NCBI GenBank assembly: GCA_027704905.1
Contig: CM051005.1
Coordinates: 11,146,066 to 11,210,065 of the forward strand
Direction of reading: 5' to 3'
DNA: 64,000 nucleotides
DNA from: Muraenolepis orangiensis
Taxonomy: Eukaryota > Chordata > Actinopteri > Gadiformes > Muraenolepididae
Shown here one piece after another: positions 1-14,704 of the stretch. A program made the position numbers and the translations under genes. Each line of letters opens with the position of its first letter. The first letter of the stretch is position 1. The notes below the pieces were generated by a model. It did no database searches, had not been told where the DNA came from, and was given only the letters and a program-made list of their open reading frames with translations.

Positions 1-895
1 TGGCCGAAAAACCAATTAATTTTGAGTTGATAATAACCAGACACTGAGTTAGAACGTGCGACTGTCTTCACTGAAGCTTTGTGTAGACCGTGGCTCCCTG
101 TAGAAACTCAAAGGCGGATGATAGCTGTGGGAGCGGGTAACGGTTCTTTATTGTGATGTCATTAAGGCCCCTGTAGTCTATGCAGGGCCTTAATGACTTG
201 TCCTTCTCCTCCACAAAGAAGAACCCTGCTCCAGCCGGTGAAGACGAGGGACGAATAATTCCGGCCGCCAGTGAGTCACTGATGTAAGCCCCCAAGGCCT
301 TCTCTGGTGTGGACAGGGAATACAGGCGGCCCTTCGGGGGTGACGTACCAGGGCACAATCGTAAGGGCGGTGAGGGTGTAAAGACGTTGCCTTGGCCTTG
401 CTGAATACCTCCCGGAAGTCGTGGTATTCAACCGGTACCCCGGCCAGGTCCGGAGCAGGGGAGGAACAAACAGAGCGCTGGGGCACGGCAGCTTGCTTTA
501 GGCAGACCTGATGGCAGGATGGACTCCACCCCACAATGGCTCCCATGGCCCAGTCGATGTTAGGGTTGTGGCGGCAGAGCCAGTGGTAGCCAGGGGGAGC
601 TGAGGGGGCCGCAGGATAGGGGGCCGTCTGTCGTATCTTAGCCCCCTCAGAGGGAAAGGTGCTAGGCTGGGGCTCCGAATCCCACTGGAACAGGCGGTGG
701 TGTGTGCGGGAGGAGACGCTGGGTAACGCTGAGTGACTACGGCTTCTAGTGCCTGCGCCCTAGCCAAGACCGACTTAACCAGGGTGGCCAGCTGTGAACC
801 GCTCCGTTGGAGGATTTGGCGACGGGCCAGTGGTGACGTGGTGTGCGCTGAGTCCATTATGGCCAGATTGTTCTGTCACAGGTAAGGTTTGGTTT
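1..895 (-). pseudogene. Ty3/Gypsy retrotransposon remnant (gag start, protease end, RT start)
   Basis: On the minus strand the region reads as broken pieces of a fish Gypsy polyprotein. A gag-like N-terminus starts with ATG at 857 (MDSAHTTS). A protease C-terminal piece and linker lie at about 600-190 (VEYHDFREVFSKAKA). The start of reverse transcriptase lies at about 360-68 (RPCIDYRGLNDITIKNRYPLP). The pieces are in different frames, and the jump from gag to the protease end near 600-640 shows an internal deletion. The RT core, RNase H and integrase are missing, and no LTR was recognised. It is a dead copy. The upstream sequence near 860-890 looks like the leader found before gag in such elements. 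Confidence 0.85.
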
Positions 896-1005
896 TAGGT
901 CTTACACACATTATATACATACAGACCTACAGACACATTAACATCTATTAACAATGACAGACCACATATACACATTCATGCATGTACAAACACACATCAA
1001 TACAT

Positions 1006-1040
<35 letters not shown>

Positions 1041-1172
1041 AGCATAAAACAACAACATAAAATACACATATACCGACACACACATACACACACATACATA
1101 CAGAAACATTCACACCTTCAAACACTACCATGAGGAGAATAGGGTCATGGCCCTCGCTGGGAGCCGGCGTGT

Positions 1173-1241
<69 letters not shown>

Positions 1242-1255
1242 TAATAAGAACATCC
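896..1255. repeat. (CA)n and (GT)n microsatellites
   Basis: (CA)n at about 1009-1037 and (GT)n at about 1169-1242, with imperfect CA-rich sequence between. No coding signal. Confidence 0.95.
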
Positions 1256-1830
1256 AGGAGGAGGTTTTGCAAGGAGGAGGAGAGAGGAGGAGAGAGGAGG
1301 AGAGAGGAGGAGGAGGATAATTAAGAGGGGATGGAGGAGCAGGTGGGCGAGGAGGAGGAAAGAGGAGCAGGAGGAGGAGGAGGAAGAGGATGTGGGTGAG
1401 GACGAGGAGAGAGGAAGAGGAGGAGAAGTAGGTGGGGGAGGAACAGGCAAGGAGTAGAAGGAGGAGGAGGAGGAGGAGCAGGAGGATGTGGGTTAGGAAG
1501 AGGAGAGAGGAAGAGGAGGAGAAGGAGGTGGGGGAGGAGTAGGCAAGGAATGAGAGAAGCAGAAGGAGGAGGGGGGGGAGTAGGTGGGTGAAGAGCAGGC
1601 CAGGAGGAGGAGAGAGGAGGAGGAGGAGGGGGAGGAGGTGGGTGAGGAGCAGGACAGGAGGAGGAGAGAGGAAGAGGAAGATAAGGCGACCTTGGAACCG
1701 CTGCCTTTGAAAAATGGACAATTATTAACCTTTTCTTGGAGGGAGAGAGAGAGCCAGAGAGCCAGAGAGAGAGAGAAATAGAGAGGGAGGGATGAGAGAG
1801 GAAGAGAGAGAAAGGGAGAGAGAGGGGTGG
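1256..1830. repeat. Long purine-rich (GGA/GGAGGA) tract
   Basis: About 570 bp in which the + strand is almost entirely purine, built from GGAGGA, GAGGAGAGAG and GGAGGAGGTGGG-like units (about 30-60 bp imperfect repeats). The opposite-strand open frames are Ser/Leu/Pro low-complexity artefacts. Confidence 0.9.
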
Positions 1831-1930
1831 GGTGGGGAGTGGTGGGGGACAAGCGACTAAATGGCAGAACCAAGGCTAGAAAGGGAGAGGGACGGATAGG
1901 CCATAATAGATGAGGAGAGATGTGAAGGGA

Positions 1931-2062
<132 letters not shown>

Positions 2063-3224
2063 GATTAAAGAAACAATGGTTTAAGAAGTACTAATCTTGG
2101 TGTGGAAACGCCGCTGGGCCCCCACGCCTCTCGGTTAGCGAGACACCTTTGTGTGCCGCACAATTACCGCATTTAACTGTCATTAGTAGACAATTAACGG
2201 CCCCCACCCCCCCCCCCCCTCCCTTCTCACCCTCCCTTCCCGTGACAGGACACGCTTGGATCCATCCACAGTCCAACCGGCCAACAACTGCCGGCAAAAC
2301 CGGCACAAGGCGCCAGACTTTCGAGGGGAGGACATTCCTCATTCCCCCTGCTGCTGTCTGAGTTTTTTTAACGCCTCCCCCCAACCCCCCCCGGCCCTGC
2401 CCTAGGACCGCCAGCCCCTCCCCTCCAGTCCCTTCCCCTCCCATCCTTGCTTCCGACTCGGAGGACCATCCATCAGCCCCGGGTTGTCATCACCTCACCG
2501 GCTGCCGCTTCTTCATCGCCCCTCACACACACGTTTTCCCGGAGCCCTTCCAGAATTCCAATTGACTGGAGAGAGAGAAGTGAAAATAAGATTCAGGGGT
2601 AGGGGTGGGGGGGCTGGGGGAATCTGAGCGTTTCTGGTCGAGGGTGACGGTTGTCAGTCAGTCCCGTTTAAGACCCCCGGTGGGCCTGGAAGCTGTGTTG
2701 AATGTGAAGGGGTGTGTTGGAGCCCTGAGGAGACGGGCGTGGGGGCGTCCAGAGCTGGGTAAGGATGCTGAGGCCTTGAACAGGCCCCTTGAGTAGGCAC
2801 CGTCAGATGACGCAATCTCAACTTAATTGGGTCAGATATTCGGAAACTCAAACTCTCATCACTTCTCGCTGTTTTTGTATCATTATCGTGGGTATATTTA
2901 TGAATAATTAATCGACACCCGTGCATATTAATCATTATATTTTCATAGACGCAATATCAGAGCGGAATGGAAGAGAGGGGGTGGGGGGGGGGCACACACG
3001 GAAAGAGAGAGACAGACAAGGTTTGGGGGGGGAGATAGACAAGGCGACGAGAGACAGAGGACGTTTAGCTGCACTCAAAGTCGTCCTAAGTGCTGGGATT
3101 TGGGAGCATTTGAAACGAAGGACTGATAAATCCAATCCACCAAAGTTGAGTCAAAGTCAACTCCAACAACTACAACAACAACAACAACAATTGGACTATC
3201 AGACTCTGCCTTCTCTGCACTTTC
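2063..3224. other. Mostly unique DNA; no gene seen
   Basis: Mixed-composition sequence with poly-C near 2205-2220 and poly-G near 2985. An AT-rich stretch at 2815-2960 holds several TAATTA/TTAATT-type motifs. A short (CAA)n lies at about 3165-3190. No convincing coding frame or RNA gene. Confidence 0.6.
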
Positions 3225-3565
3225 AGTCCTTCTTTTCTGGCAGGACTGAATATATTTCACTGGGAAGATGCAAGTCCATGCTGTTCCCAGTCACCTGCGG
3301 TGTTCCGCAGGGGTCTGTTCTCGGACCCATACCTTTCATTCATTATTTACCTGCTTTTTTCTTGGTCGTGTCATCAGCCGACATTTGATGTCTTTCCATT
3401 GTAATGCTGTACATTAAAACTGCGCCAAGACCCTTTGCAGCCATGTCATGCCTCACCACTTGACTTGAGAAATGGATGAGCAACAACTTTCTTTAGTTAA
3501 ACGGTAACAAAACTGAAGCTCTCCTTAATGCTACCCCACATCAGGTTCAGTCATCCCCCATATTA
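3225..3565 (+). pseudogene. CR1/L2-type LINE reverse transcriptase fragment
   Basis: Translated pieces give CGVPQGSVLGPI (RT motif B region) around 3296-3330. Further on, in another frame, TAPRPFAAMSCLTT and NGNKTEALL appear around 3418-3530, the order seen in fish CR1/L2 reverse transcriptase. The catalytic YADD box region is damaged, and stops and frameshifts are present. Same broad type as the copy at 21120-22806. Confidence 0.75.
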
Positions 3566-3567
3566 AC

Positions 3568-3690
3568 ATTAACATTAACAGGCTAGTGGAGGAAAGCATC
3601 CCGACCAGGTCTGTTCGCTCATTCCCGAACCGGAAACCATGGATGAATGCTGACATACGGAAAAAACTTAAGGAATGTGTGTGTCACCAC
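3568..3690 (+). mobile_element. Short L2-family LINE fragment (linker before RT)
   Basis: The bases from the AACAGGCTAGTGGA region to AAACTTAAGGAA align closely by eye with 31177-31275 inside the L2 copy at 30930-32700 (RKPWMNADI... in translation). It abuts the different LINE fragment on its left, so two LINE pieces are joined here. Confidence 0.75.
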
Positions 3691-4789
3691 CGACGACTCT
3701 GCTAGCTCAGCGCTAGCGGAACTTGTTGAGGACTGTGGTGCAGTGTAAGCCTCCTCTCACTATCAAGCCGCTATCCTCTTGTTGTCTGGCAGAAGGTCCG
3801 ACGCGCCAGAAAAAAGAAGAAGAAGAATAAAGAGAAGAGGAAGAAAAAGAAGAAGAGGAAGAAGAAGAACACATCAATAGATAAAGAGATATTATAATAA
3901 TATAATAGATATTTTGCGCTGGTGTGTGAAGCTCGGCCGCCTTCCAACGGGCCAGATGGTCGAGGGGTTTTCACCGTAGCTCAGTCTCATGTTCGGTATG
4001 AAGATCACAAACACGTTATTTGATGTTATTTGCTTTGTGGTGGTGGTGAAGGTGGTGGTGGTGCTTTTTGACAGTGTTTTTGTTGCCACGATGAACTAGT
4101 CATCGTAAATGATAGTCTTTCCAATCCCACCGCTAATCTAAATAAAGCCTCTTTTCTGGAACAGGTGGCGCACAATTAGCGCAGAACGCAACATGGGAGG
4201 AGGAGAGTGATTTGATTGGCTGGCGCTTAATTGAATTGCTTACCCGCCATGCCATGACTTGATCCTATGATGGGAGAAGAGGAGCAATATTATCACATGA
4301 CTAGTTCAAAGTTAATCCTGCCAATTTCCACACTTGGTTGTCATAACTACCAAAAACCTTTTAAATGTCAATACACCGGCCCACTTCGCTAAATAGGTAA
4401 TTATTGTGACTAGCTTTAAAAAATATTAATAATAAAGCGACCTCTGCATAGAAGTGAGATTACTTCTCCAAAGTAGGCCTCGGTCCTCGGCTGTGGATGA
4501 ATACGTTAAAGGGTTTTTAATATTAGCCCTCCTCTGGTCTGCTACCGTTACATATTCATGAGGCGGTTACAACAAGTGAGGCTTTCTTAAAGCGCTGTAG
4601 GAAAAATAACTGAAGCCAGAAGGACGGAGAATCACCGGCGGCAGACTAAATACGAAATCAAAACAAATCCAAATGTGACAATATTAATGCAAAACAAAAA
4701 GTCAAACATGAACATCGAACGACCTGAATAAAGAGCATCCATTGTGAAAGACAATCGATTATACAAGAGATACAAATAGCCTCAGACAC
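3691..4789. other. Unique DNA; no gene seen
   Basis: A purine-rich GAAGAA stretch at about 3810-3870 is followed by low-repeat sequence to 4789 with several ATTAG/TTAATTGAATT motifs (for example 4225-4245). No coding frame with support. Confidence 0.6.
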
Positions 4790-5860
<1,071 letters not shown>

Positions 5861-8569
5861 TCTTATACCACACAAGTCACATAGGGCTCACCAGAGGGGT
5901 GGAAAAGTTACGATCTAGAGTAGGGGACTAACAGGAGGGGTGTGTGTGTGCCAGATGCCAACAGCTGCATTGTGTCCGTGTGATGTGAGGGCGGTTGCAG
6001 AACTTGCTGACACGGCATACGCTCCCAGGCTACCGCAGCAGCAGCAGTACAGTACAGCAGAGTATTGATCGGGGCAAACGCACCAAAGATGAACTATCGA
6101 CCAATAACACGATCCGGGCAGGTGTCCTCACCTCCCTTCCTGCCGGCAAGAATGGGGGGGAGGGAGAGGGGGAGAGAGAGAGTGAGTCAATTCCACACAC
6201 ATGGAAAACATGTGTGTGGTGTGTCGACACACACACACAGTGTCGCCGTGACCCCTGTGGGTTGATGAGAAGGGGGGGGGGCAGCAGGGAAAGGACCAAA
6301 TAATAAACGCCTTTTCTAGCAGCGTGACGGGGGCCTAAAACCTGTTGACACACACACACAAACACACACAGACACACACATACACCAATCGCTTTCACAC
6401 AGATCTCTCACACATACTCCCACACTCAAAATGTGGAATTTGGAATTGCTAACCCATTTTAGGGAGGGAGGGAGAGAGGGAGGGAGGGAGAGAGGGAGAG
6501 AGCAGCACACAGTTCGAAGTAAAAAGCAAATGACCAAAATAAAGGGACCAAAATAATGTGGACGGGTGCAACCGCTTTCAGCTGGCAAATTGCACCTCAC
6601 CCGCCATCTGGGGAGAGAGCGAACAGCACAGGTGCCTCAGCCACCCTCCCCACCATCTTCCCTGCCGGTGTCTGGTTGATTGCGCGGTGCTTCCTGCACA
6701 ACCGCCACGTCAAGTGCAGTCATTAAAAAAATGCATAAAAACAGAAAAGAGGACCCCCCCCCCCCACACACACCACACACAACGTACAGGCATGAAAGAC
6801 CTGCACTCCGAGTCAGCGCAGGCTCCCGGGCTGAGAGCCAGAGCTGACGTGGAGAGAGAAGGAAGGAGGAGGATGAGGATGATGGGATGTCTTTAGAAAG
6901 CAGCCGAAGAAGAAGAAGATGTACGCTGGCGTCACAGCAACAGCACACCTGGGTCCTCTGAGGAGCCGAGCGGCGGCTCAGGCAAGGTACGAGTCACACG
7001 GCCACCGGCGCCGACATGCCAACATGGGAAGAATAAAATACCCTCCAAGACAGGACGTTCATGAGTCTTGCATTCAAAGTGGCGGGGGGGAAGCAGCGAG
7101 GGGGAAATGTCAAAGGGGCTGTGGCTGGATGGATGAATGGATGAATGGATGAATGGATGGATGGATGGATGGCAGAGTGCTCCGGCAGCCAACAGTACCT
7201 TTCACTGCATCAACCAGCTAACAGGTGGATAAGCAGATTTTTATTCTATAACTTTTTTCCTCAAAAAGGAGAGCCAGTGTCCACCGCGGCCGGCTGGACG
7301 GACAGCTCTGGGTTGGGGAGAGGATGGAGGAGGGGAAAGGAGGGAGAGTGGGGAGAGGATGGACGGAGGGGAGAGGATGGAGGGTAGGGAGAGGAGGGAG
7401 AGCGGGGAGAGGAGGGAGAGGGGGCAGAAAAGTGAGGGGAGGGGAGGGGAGAGGAGGAAGGGCAGGAGGAGTTTGTCAGCTTTAAGTGAGCTTTATTTCT
7501 TGTCTATATAGGGCCGTCTGTTGACGGTGCCATTTACCTCACGAAAAACCTGGGGAGGTTGGGTGGCTGCGACGGAACGAGCGCCATCATTATTATACAG
7601 GGACACACTGTCTGCCTGGGTAAAGCGGTGGTGGCCATGTTTTTAGACCCTGTGTTTAGACGTCATGACTTTCCTTTGTTTACCCGTGGTCTGAGGTCAG
7701 CCAGAGGAGGGCTCTGTATGGTGTGGGGGGCATTGTCCTGGCTTAACTTCTACACCCTTGATCGTTCTTCTCTTAAAGCGTTCCGCTGCGTGGCGGTTCC
7801 CCGAGTTTCCTCCGCCCGATTAATAAGTGCACCTGATGACGGCGGCGGAGAATTTAAACACCCCAGGATGCCGACGTAGCGTTCTTTGATGGGGCTAACG
7901 GTTCCTCGAGGCTTCCCATCGGAAACACAGGACCACCGGTTGACCGCGGTGGGGACCGGCGTACAACCCGATTGTCTTTTACGGCTTGTCGGGGGCACGG
8001 TATCAAAATAATAAAGACGCTAGATCACCATTTGGTGGAAGGAAATGGCAACTACAGTGGGACTTCTGCAGCTGGGCCATGCCAGGATGGAAAGAGACGT
8101 GCCCTTTTGTGGACCTTCAATCTAAAATAATTTATTTAGTGGGTGGCATCTCCACCTTTATAGCAAAACGTGTTAATCTATGAATGAATGATCATGTCCT
8201 TTATTGACCCATTATTTTTTTCCCACATCAAAATATAAAACGCAACTGCCTCTTTTACTGAATTTCCAATTCAAGACATTTATTGAGACGTCACCTTGGA
8301 GATTATTTGTGTCAACCAACACAGTTTTTACGGCATTATTAATATATGCTTAAAAAGTCTATGAAGTACACATGCCTGGAATGAGTATAATGTGCTTTAA
8401 GTGGCAGTTAAACGCTAGAGACCCGACCCACCGCTCCGGAGGTTCAGCTGACCTTGTGCTGGTGAGTGCCAGCATTCTGTCACCCGTGGTATGGACCAAA
8501 TCGATTTTTCCTCCCCTCCTTACCTCTTTAAGCAAGTGGTGAAGTCAATTTAAAGTCGGGTGCAGGTCA
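5861..8569. other. Intergenic DNA with short simple repeats; no gene seen
   Basis: Contains small CA tracts (6220-6240, 6345-6385), GGGA-rich tracts (6460-6505, 7310-7470) and (GGAT)n/(GAAT)n at about 7123-7172. A low-repeat, CpG-containing stretch lies at 7500-8100 and AT-rich sequence at 8140-8400. Open frames here lack conserved motifs. Confidence 0.6.
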
Positions 8570-9450
8570 CCGTCCAGCAACGTGTCAGGGATCGTCGTCG
8601 GAGATTTCTCGGATACCTGTCAGACCACACTTGGAGAAATCGGAGCCCATGCAGGTAGGCCGCACCAGCCTCACCTCAGAGGAGCGGGAACATGCCGCCG
8701 CGGGAATTTATGTATGTACTGCGGCTTTGGGTCATTTTGTCTCCCGGTGCCCATTAAAAGGCAGGGCGCACCAGTAATGAGGAATATACGGGTGAGCCAA
8801 TCCTCCAGACTTTTCCCCAATTATCGACCCCTGTGCCATGTGCCACTTCTGTTTGCTGATGGTTCTCATACCATCGTGATATTCACAGACTCTGGTGCTG
8901 ATGTCAACATCATCGATGAGAACCTCGCTCTGCAGTTGGGCATCTGTCACGTTCCCTTACCATGCCCCATTCCGGTAAACGCCCTAGATGGTCATCTTCT
9001 GGGGACCGTCTCCCATCAGACCACACCTGTCCGCATGCTCATATCGGGTAACCACCATAAGTCTATCCAGTTTCACATCCTGTGGTCCCCTCAGCTACCC
9101 CTGATCCTGGGCTACCCCTGGCTCTGCTGCCACAACCCCAAAATCGACTGGGCCATTCACTAGCGGTGAATTTTGTCATGGAGGAGTGGCGCCACTCGCT
9201 TGAAGGGACCAAGCTACCCTTCTTGGTTTGGACTGACCACAAGAACTTGGAGTACATACAATCCGCCAGGAGGCTGAACTCCCGACAAGCCAGATGGTCG
9301 CTATTCCTCACGAGGTTCAACTTCTCCCTCTCCTACCGTCCCTTGTCTGGGAGATAGAGAAGAGGGTCAAGGCTGCCCTGGTGGATCAGCCTGGTCCAAG
9401 CACCTTCTCTCCTCATCGCCTGTTGGTCCGCCTTCGTCTGCTGTGCGATC
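8570..9450 (+). pseudogene. Ty3/Gypsy remnant: zinc knuckle, protease, RNase H
   Basis: The + strand reads in order a gag C-terminus with a CCHC-type zinc knuckle near 8705-8760, a retroviral-type aspartic protease and an RNase H end. The knuckle's second half is one base out of frame. The protease has FTDSGADVNIIDE at about 8881-8920 and ILGYPWL near 9100. The RNase H end has FLVWTDHKNLEYIQSA near 9220-9270 and LNSRQARW near 9280. The protease end joins directly to RNase H at about 9155-9165, so the whole RT domain has been deleted. The tail to about 9440 resembles the RNase H-integrase linker. Orientation is opposite to the remnant at 1-895. Dead copy; no LTR recognised. Confidence 0.85.
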
Positions 9451-9954
9451 AGCGACGAACGTTGACAGGGATGTTGTGTCGGCCCACAGTATGCGAGATG
9501 GCCAGTACAGCCCTGGTGGAAAATATCACTGCATTCTCGATTCGGATATTATCGCCTATATATGCCACGGTCGATCCAATATTGTAAAAATTTAATTAAA
9601 AAAATAAATAAATAAATGTTATTCTCTAAATAATCTTCCGGGCCAAATATAATTGCTGGCGGGTCACAAATGGCCCGCGGGCAGCCTGTTGCCAGCCCAT
9701 GAGGTACACTTTGACGTCTCTGACAAGTTATGTCAGAGTATTAAAAAAATTATTTTTTTCATATTTATGTTAGACATCACACACAGCATTATAATGCAGT
9801 TTCAATGCAATGTCATTTTACCTGAGCACTGGTTCTGCTCTTGGAGGCTTGTTAGAAAGGAAATACACATATGACTTATGGTGACTAGTTGAGCCCTTTG
9901 ACATCTCTTCACCAATACTGAGTCACTACAGTCTGGCCTGGTCGCCTCACCATA
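9451..9954. other. AT-rich intergenic DNA; no gene seen
   Basis: A-rich stretch around 9585-9620, otherwise unremarkable. Confidence 0.5.
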
Positions 9955-10690
9955 ATTAGTGCATGATCTCAAAACTGCACTTCCAGATGGCCAAGCTCAG
10001 ATTGAAACCTTCCTTCAAGAGCGAGTGTGCACAATGATCAAGCCTCTCACTGCAACCATCCACAGGAATAAGAGGTGGAATTTCGCCCTGGTGGATCTTG
10101 CGGAGGGATCAGGTGTGATCCAACTCAAGTCAGCCCTTGACAGGAAAGTGACTGAGTGCCTTTCACACTAAAATGAGGATGTGTCAATGCACAAGACGGA
10201 GAAAAGTAAGTTGTTAGAGCTCTTCAAGCTAGACCCAGTTAGTGAAATACAACAAGACTCCATTCACCTTGTGGACATGGGGCTGATCTGGCGGCTTGCC
10301 TCCCCTACACCTGAAGACCGTGAGGCTATGAAGCGGGATGGTTGATGGTGAGTACCGCTGGAGTGAGATCCAACCTGGATAAGATCTGCGCTATCATATT
10401 CTCACGCCACGCCAATGCATACCTCATCATCCTCAACGTCAACGACAAGCATGACCTTCCCTTCAGCATCAAGGATGATGAGCATGATGGAAAACACAAG
10501 TGGGTCAGGTGCAGGGTGACATCATATACTACCAGGGAGAAACATCAACCAACCTCAGCACCGCCGTGGCTAATGGGGACCATGTCTTCAAGCATCCAGA
10601 GGCAGATACAATGCTGCTCGCTGCCTGTGCAAAGGTGAGGACCATCAACTTCAGTGGACCTGTTGTACTGCAAAAGCAGCGGAGATGAAT
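9955..10690 (+). pseudogene. Degenerate repeated gene-like sequence of unknown function
   Basis: Successive + strand pieces in shifting frames give TALPDGQAQIETFLQERV, then LVDMGLIWRLASPTPEDREAM, then SYSHATPM-like and NDKHDLPFSIKDDE, then STAVANGDHVFKHPEADTM and FSGPVVL. The order and spacing suggest one long protein that has decayed through stops and frameshifts. I associate this string with uncharacterised multi-copy proteins in fish and cnidarians but cannot name a function. It ends where the inverted LINE begins. Confidence 0.45.
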
Positions 10691-11625
10691 AGATCAATTC
10701 AAGATTCAGATTCAAGATTCAAGAAAGTGATTGGTGCTGGATGTGGGTGTGTGTGTGTGTGTGTGGGGAGGGGTGGGGGGGATAAAGTCCAGGTATATTT
10801 GGGACAGGGAGGAAAGGTGGTAGGGAAGGTAGAGAGGTGGGAGAGAAGGGAGAGAGGTCAGAGGGAGGGGAGAGAGGTCAGGAGGGGAGAGAGTTCAGCA
10901 TTCTGACCGCATGGTGGATGAATCTGTTCCTGAGCCTGGTGGTGCTCGAGCGGAGGCTGCGCAACCTTTTCCCTGAAGGCAGGAGGCTAAAGAGGCAGTT
11001 GGAGGGGTGGGTAGGGTCACCCACAATGCTGCGTGCATTGCGGGTGAGGCAGGTGTTTATAAATGTCCTGTAGTGATGTCCTGTAGTGAGACCGATGATC
11101 CTCTGAGCGGTGTTCATGATGCGCTGCAGGCTCTTACGGTTGGAAGCGTCCAAACCACAGCGTGATGCAGCTGCTGATGATGCTCTCAGTGGTGCCTCTG
11201 TAGTGCGAGAGCATGATGGGTGATGAGGCTCCGGCTCGTTTGAGCTTCCGGCCTCTGCTGGGCCTTCTTTGCTAGTGCGGTGGTGTTGTTGTTCCAGGTG
11301 AGGTCATCTGTGATGGTCACACCCAGGAATGTGTTGCTGCTCACCTGCTCCACAGCAGCACCATTGATGGTCAGAGGGAGGGGGGGTTTGGAGTGGATTC
11401 TCCTGAAGTCAATAACAATCTATTTTGTTTTCTCCACATTGAGGAAAAGATTGTTATTTTGCCACCACAGGACCAGCTGGTTCAGCTGGTTCTTTCCCGT
11501 AGTTAGTCTAATTGTTGTGGCTCATGAGACCCACCACAGTAGTGTCGTCAGCAAACTTCACTATGTAGTTGGAGCTGAAGTTGGGTCTGCAGTTATGGGT
11601 CAGTAGTGTGAAGAGCAGGGGGCTG
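10691..11625 (-). mobile_element. 5'-truncated L2-type LINE, minus strand
   Basis: Read on the minus strand, a reverse transcriptase with VLSPLLFTLLTHN and KFADDTTVVGL lies near 11620-11510. Next comes the segment after the catalytic site (LNVEKTK...). The usual C-terminal block ends at about 10880 (RKSLQRIMNTAQRIIG, LFSLLPSGKRLRSLRS). Frameshifts interrupt it. The 3' end carries a short tail repeat of ATTCAAGATTCAAG type at about 10696-10725 on the + strand. The FADD box is intact but the copy is 5'-truncated and dead. Confidence 0.85.
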
Positions 11626-12365
11626 AGTACACATGGATGGATGGATGGATGGATGGTATGGATGATTGAGCCTGAGGCAAGAGAGCTCCTAAGATGCATC
11701 GGTGAGAGTCTGGAGATAAAAGTTGACGTCTCCCACCTGATGACGACTCTTTTGATTTTCATGTGGAAAGGACACATATTGCCAGCTCCATTGCAACCTG
11801 CTAGAGCATTTCTCTCCCATTGGTCACGGCTGAGAACTAGTGAACGGGAAGTCACACCCTTCCCCCCTTGCCCCAGCAGCTCACACCTCGTGACTGTTCA
11901 GATGAGAGTAGTGATGATGAGAGGAGTCAGTATGGAAGAAGAGTAGTGGTTCCGTCTCCTAATCATCCACCTACAAGAAATGTTATCTGCTTAGATGACC
12001 TTATAACCATCCCTGCTCTGTTTATCGGGTTTTTCCCAGCATTTTCTCATCACCCTTATTTATTTGTTTTCCTTATATTTGTGATCTCAGCACATGTGCC
12101 TTTTACTCTTAGATGACACATTATCTTTTCAGAGATATTTTCAGTTTTTCATGGTTCAGTGGGAGATGCTGTTGCCTCCAGACCTGATCTTATAACCATT
12201 CGTTTAGTAGTTGATCAATTATTATTTAGCAGTGCTATTTGTTCAGCACCATTAACAGATGTCATGTTTTTCCCCAGCCCTATATTGGATACATTTAATA
12301 TATTTGAGTATTTCTGAGAAAAACTAAACAAAGATAAATGTATATAAATAAAAAATTAACAAAAG
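11626..12365. other. (ATGG)n, then DNA of unknown nature
   Basis: (ATGG)n at about 11633-11657 sits at the truncated 5' end of the LINE. The rest to 12365 contains an acidic-looking short frame (DCSDESSDDERS near 11885-11925) with no recognisable domain; it is probably an old repeat piece. Confidence 0.45.
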
Positions 12366-13075
12366 ATATTAGTTTCAAATTTATTGTCAGTGTTCAGCAC
12401 AAGTAAAGTACATCGAAAGATTGCAAATGTTGCAGTAAAGTGCATGGTAATATATAATGTACAGTTGTTGAATAATATGTAAAAACAGTCTACTAAAAAC
12501 TACTAAAAACAGGTATAAAATAACTTATAGAGTAGGTATGAGATATGTGAAGAATTAGAGGTATATATATATATATATATATATACATACAAGTTAAGTA
12601 TACACAGGTAGTGAGCAGGGGAATGCAGTTGTATCAAAAGATAAATATATATAAATGTATATACAGCAGGTAGTAAGCAGGGATGTGTAATTATATCAGC
12701 AGTTAACGATTAATATATATATATATATACGGTAAAGTACAGTAAAAATGTACATGATTATCATACAGGTATGTTAACAATAAATATGTAAACTATTAAT
12801 ATGTAAACTATAGGTAGAGGTTGGGAGTTATGATAGTTCAAGGCCGTTGAATACATTGATGGTGAAAGGGTATTGTGAGCAGGGTTCAGAGTTTGTATGT
12901 TGGGCAGCAGAGGAAGGGAGGGGGGGGGGGGGCAGCTGTGGTACAGAGTTGAGGGGGGGGGGGGGGGCTATCATCATGGTACAGAGTAAAAAACTCCCTT
13001 GTGACTGTTCACCTTGTCGTGGTAAGGGAGCTTGTGTACCTCATTGAACCCTGAGAGCTATGCCGGTCGGAGATA
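12366..13075 (-). mobile_element. Probable LINE 3' non-coding fragment with simple repeats
   Basis: Sequence such as TTTATTGTCAGTGTTCAGCAC at the left, and TTCAAGGCCGTTGAATACATTGATGGTGA at 12837-12866 (described, 2 short pieces), resembles reverse-strand 3' ends of fish LINEs with a weakly repetitive AT-rich body. (TA)n lies at about 12562-12585 and 12714-12729, and poly-G at about 12918-12932 and 12952-12967. Confidence 0.4.
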
Positions 13076-14250
<1,175 letters not shown>

Positions 14251-14678
14251 CTTTGTCCCTCTCTCTCTCTCTTCTCTTTCATTCAAGTTTGAGAGCGGTA
14301 TTAATAGTCTTGGCTTGTATCTGTCCAAAGCAGACCGTCCGTCGTCTACAGGAGGCAGGAGGAGCAGGAGGAGCAGGAGGAGCAGGAGGAGCAGAGGAGC
14401 AGGAGGCAGGGTGTCTCTGTATCTCATTGTCTGTGCTCAAGCGTGTCAGCAGTCCAACACTTATTGCTTTAAATTACATCAATCCCTCCCCCCCTCCCTC
14501 TCCTCCCCCGCATGCTTTACTCCCCCCTACCCCGGCTCCATCTCTTCTGTCGCCGTCGCTTCATCTCCGTCCTCCGTCATCCCTCAGTCCGTATTTCTCC
14601 TGCTCTGTCACGCTCGCTCTTGTCGCGAGCACGCCCCACTTCTGTCTGTCGTTGTCCATTCTCGTCCTCTTATTTTCA

Positions 14679-14689
14679 TTTATTTTATT
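14679..14689 (-). promoter_or_regulatory. Two overlapping AATAAA polyadenylation signals
   Basis: On the minus strand AATAAA occurs at 14684-14679 and 14689-14684, 16-26 bases after the cadherin stop. They are usable in principle, but would give a very short 3' UTR, so the true end may be further downstream. Confidence 0.35.
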
Positions 14690-14704
14690 ATTTTTATCTA
14701 ATTT

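Noticed and set aside
1125..1721. Long open frame, Ser/Leu/Pro-rich (minus strand)
   Set aside because: Entirely explained by the purine-rich GGA tract; no domain, and several frames are open at once.
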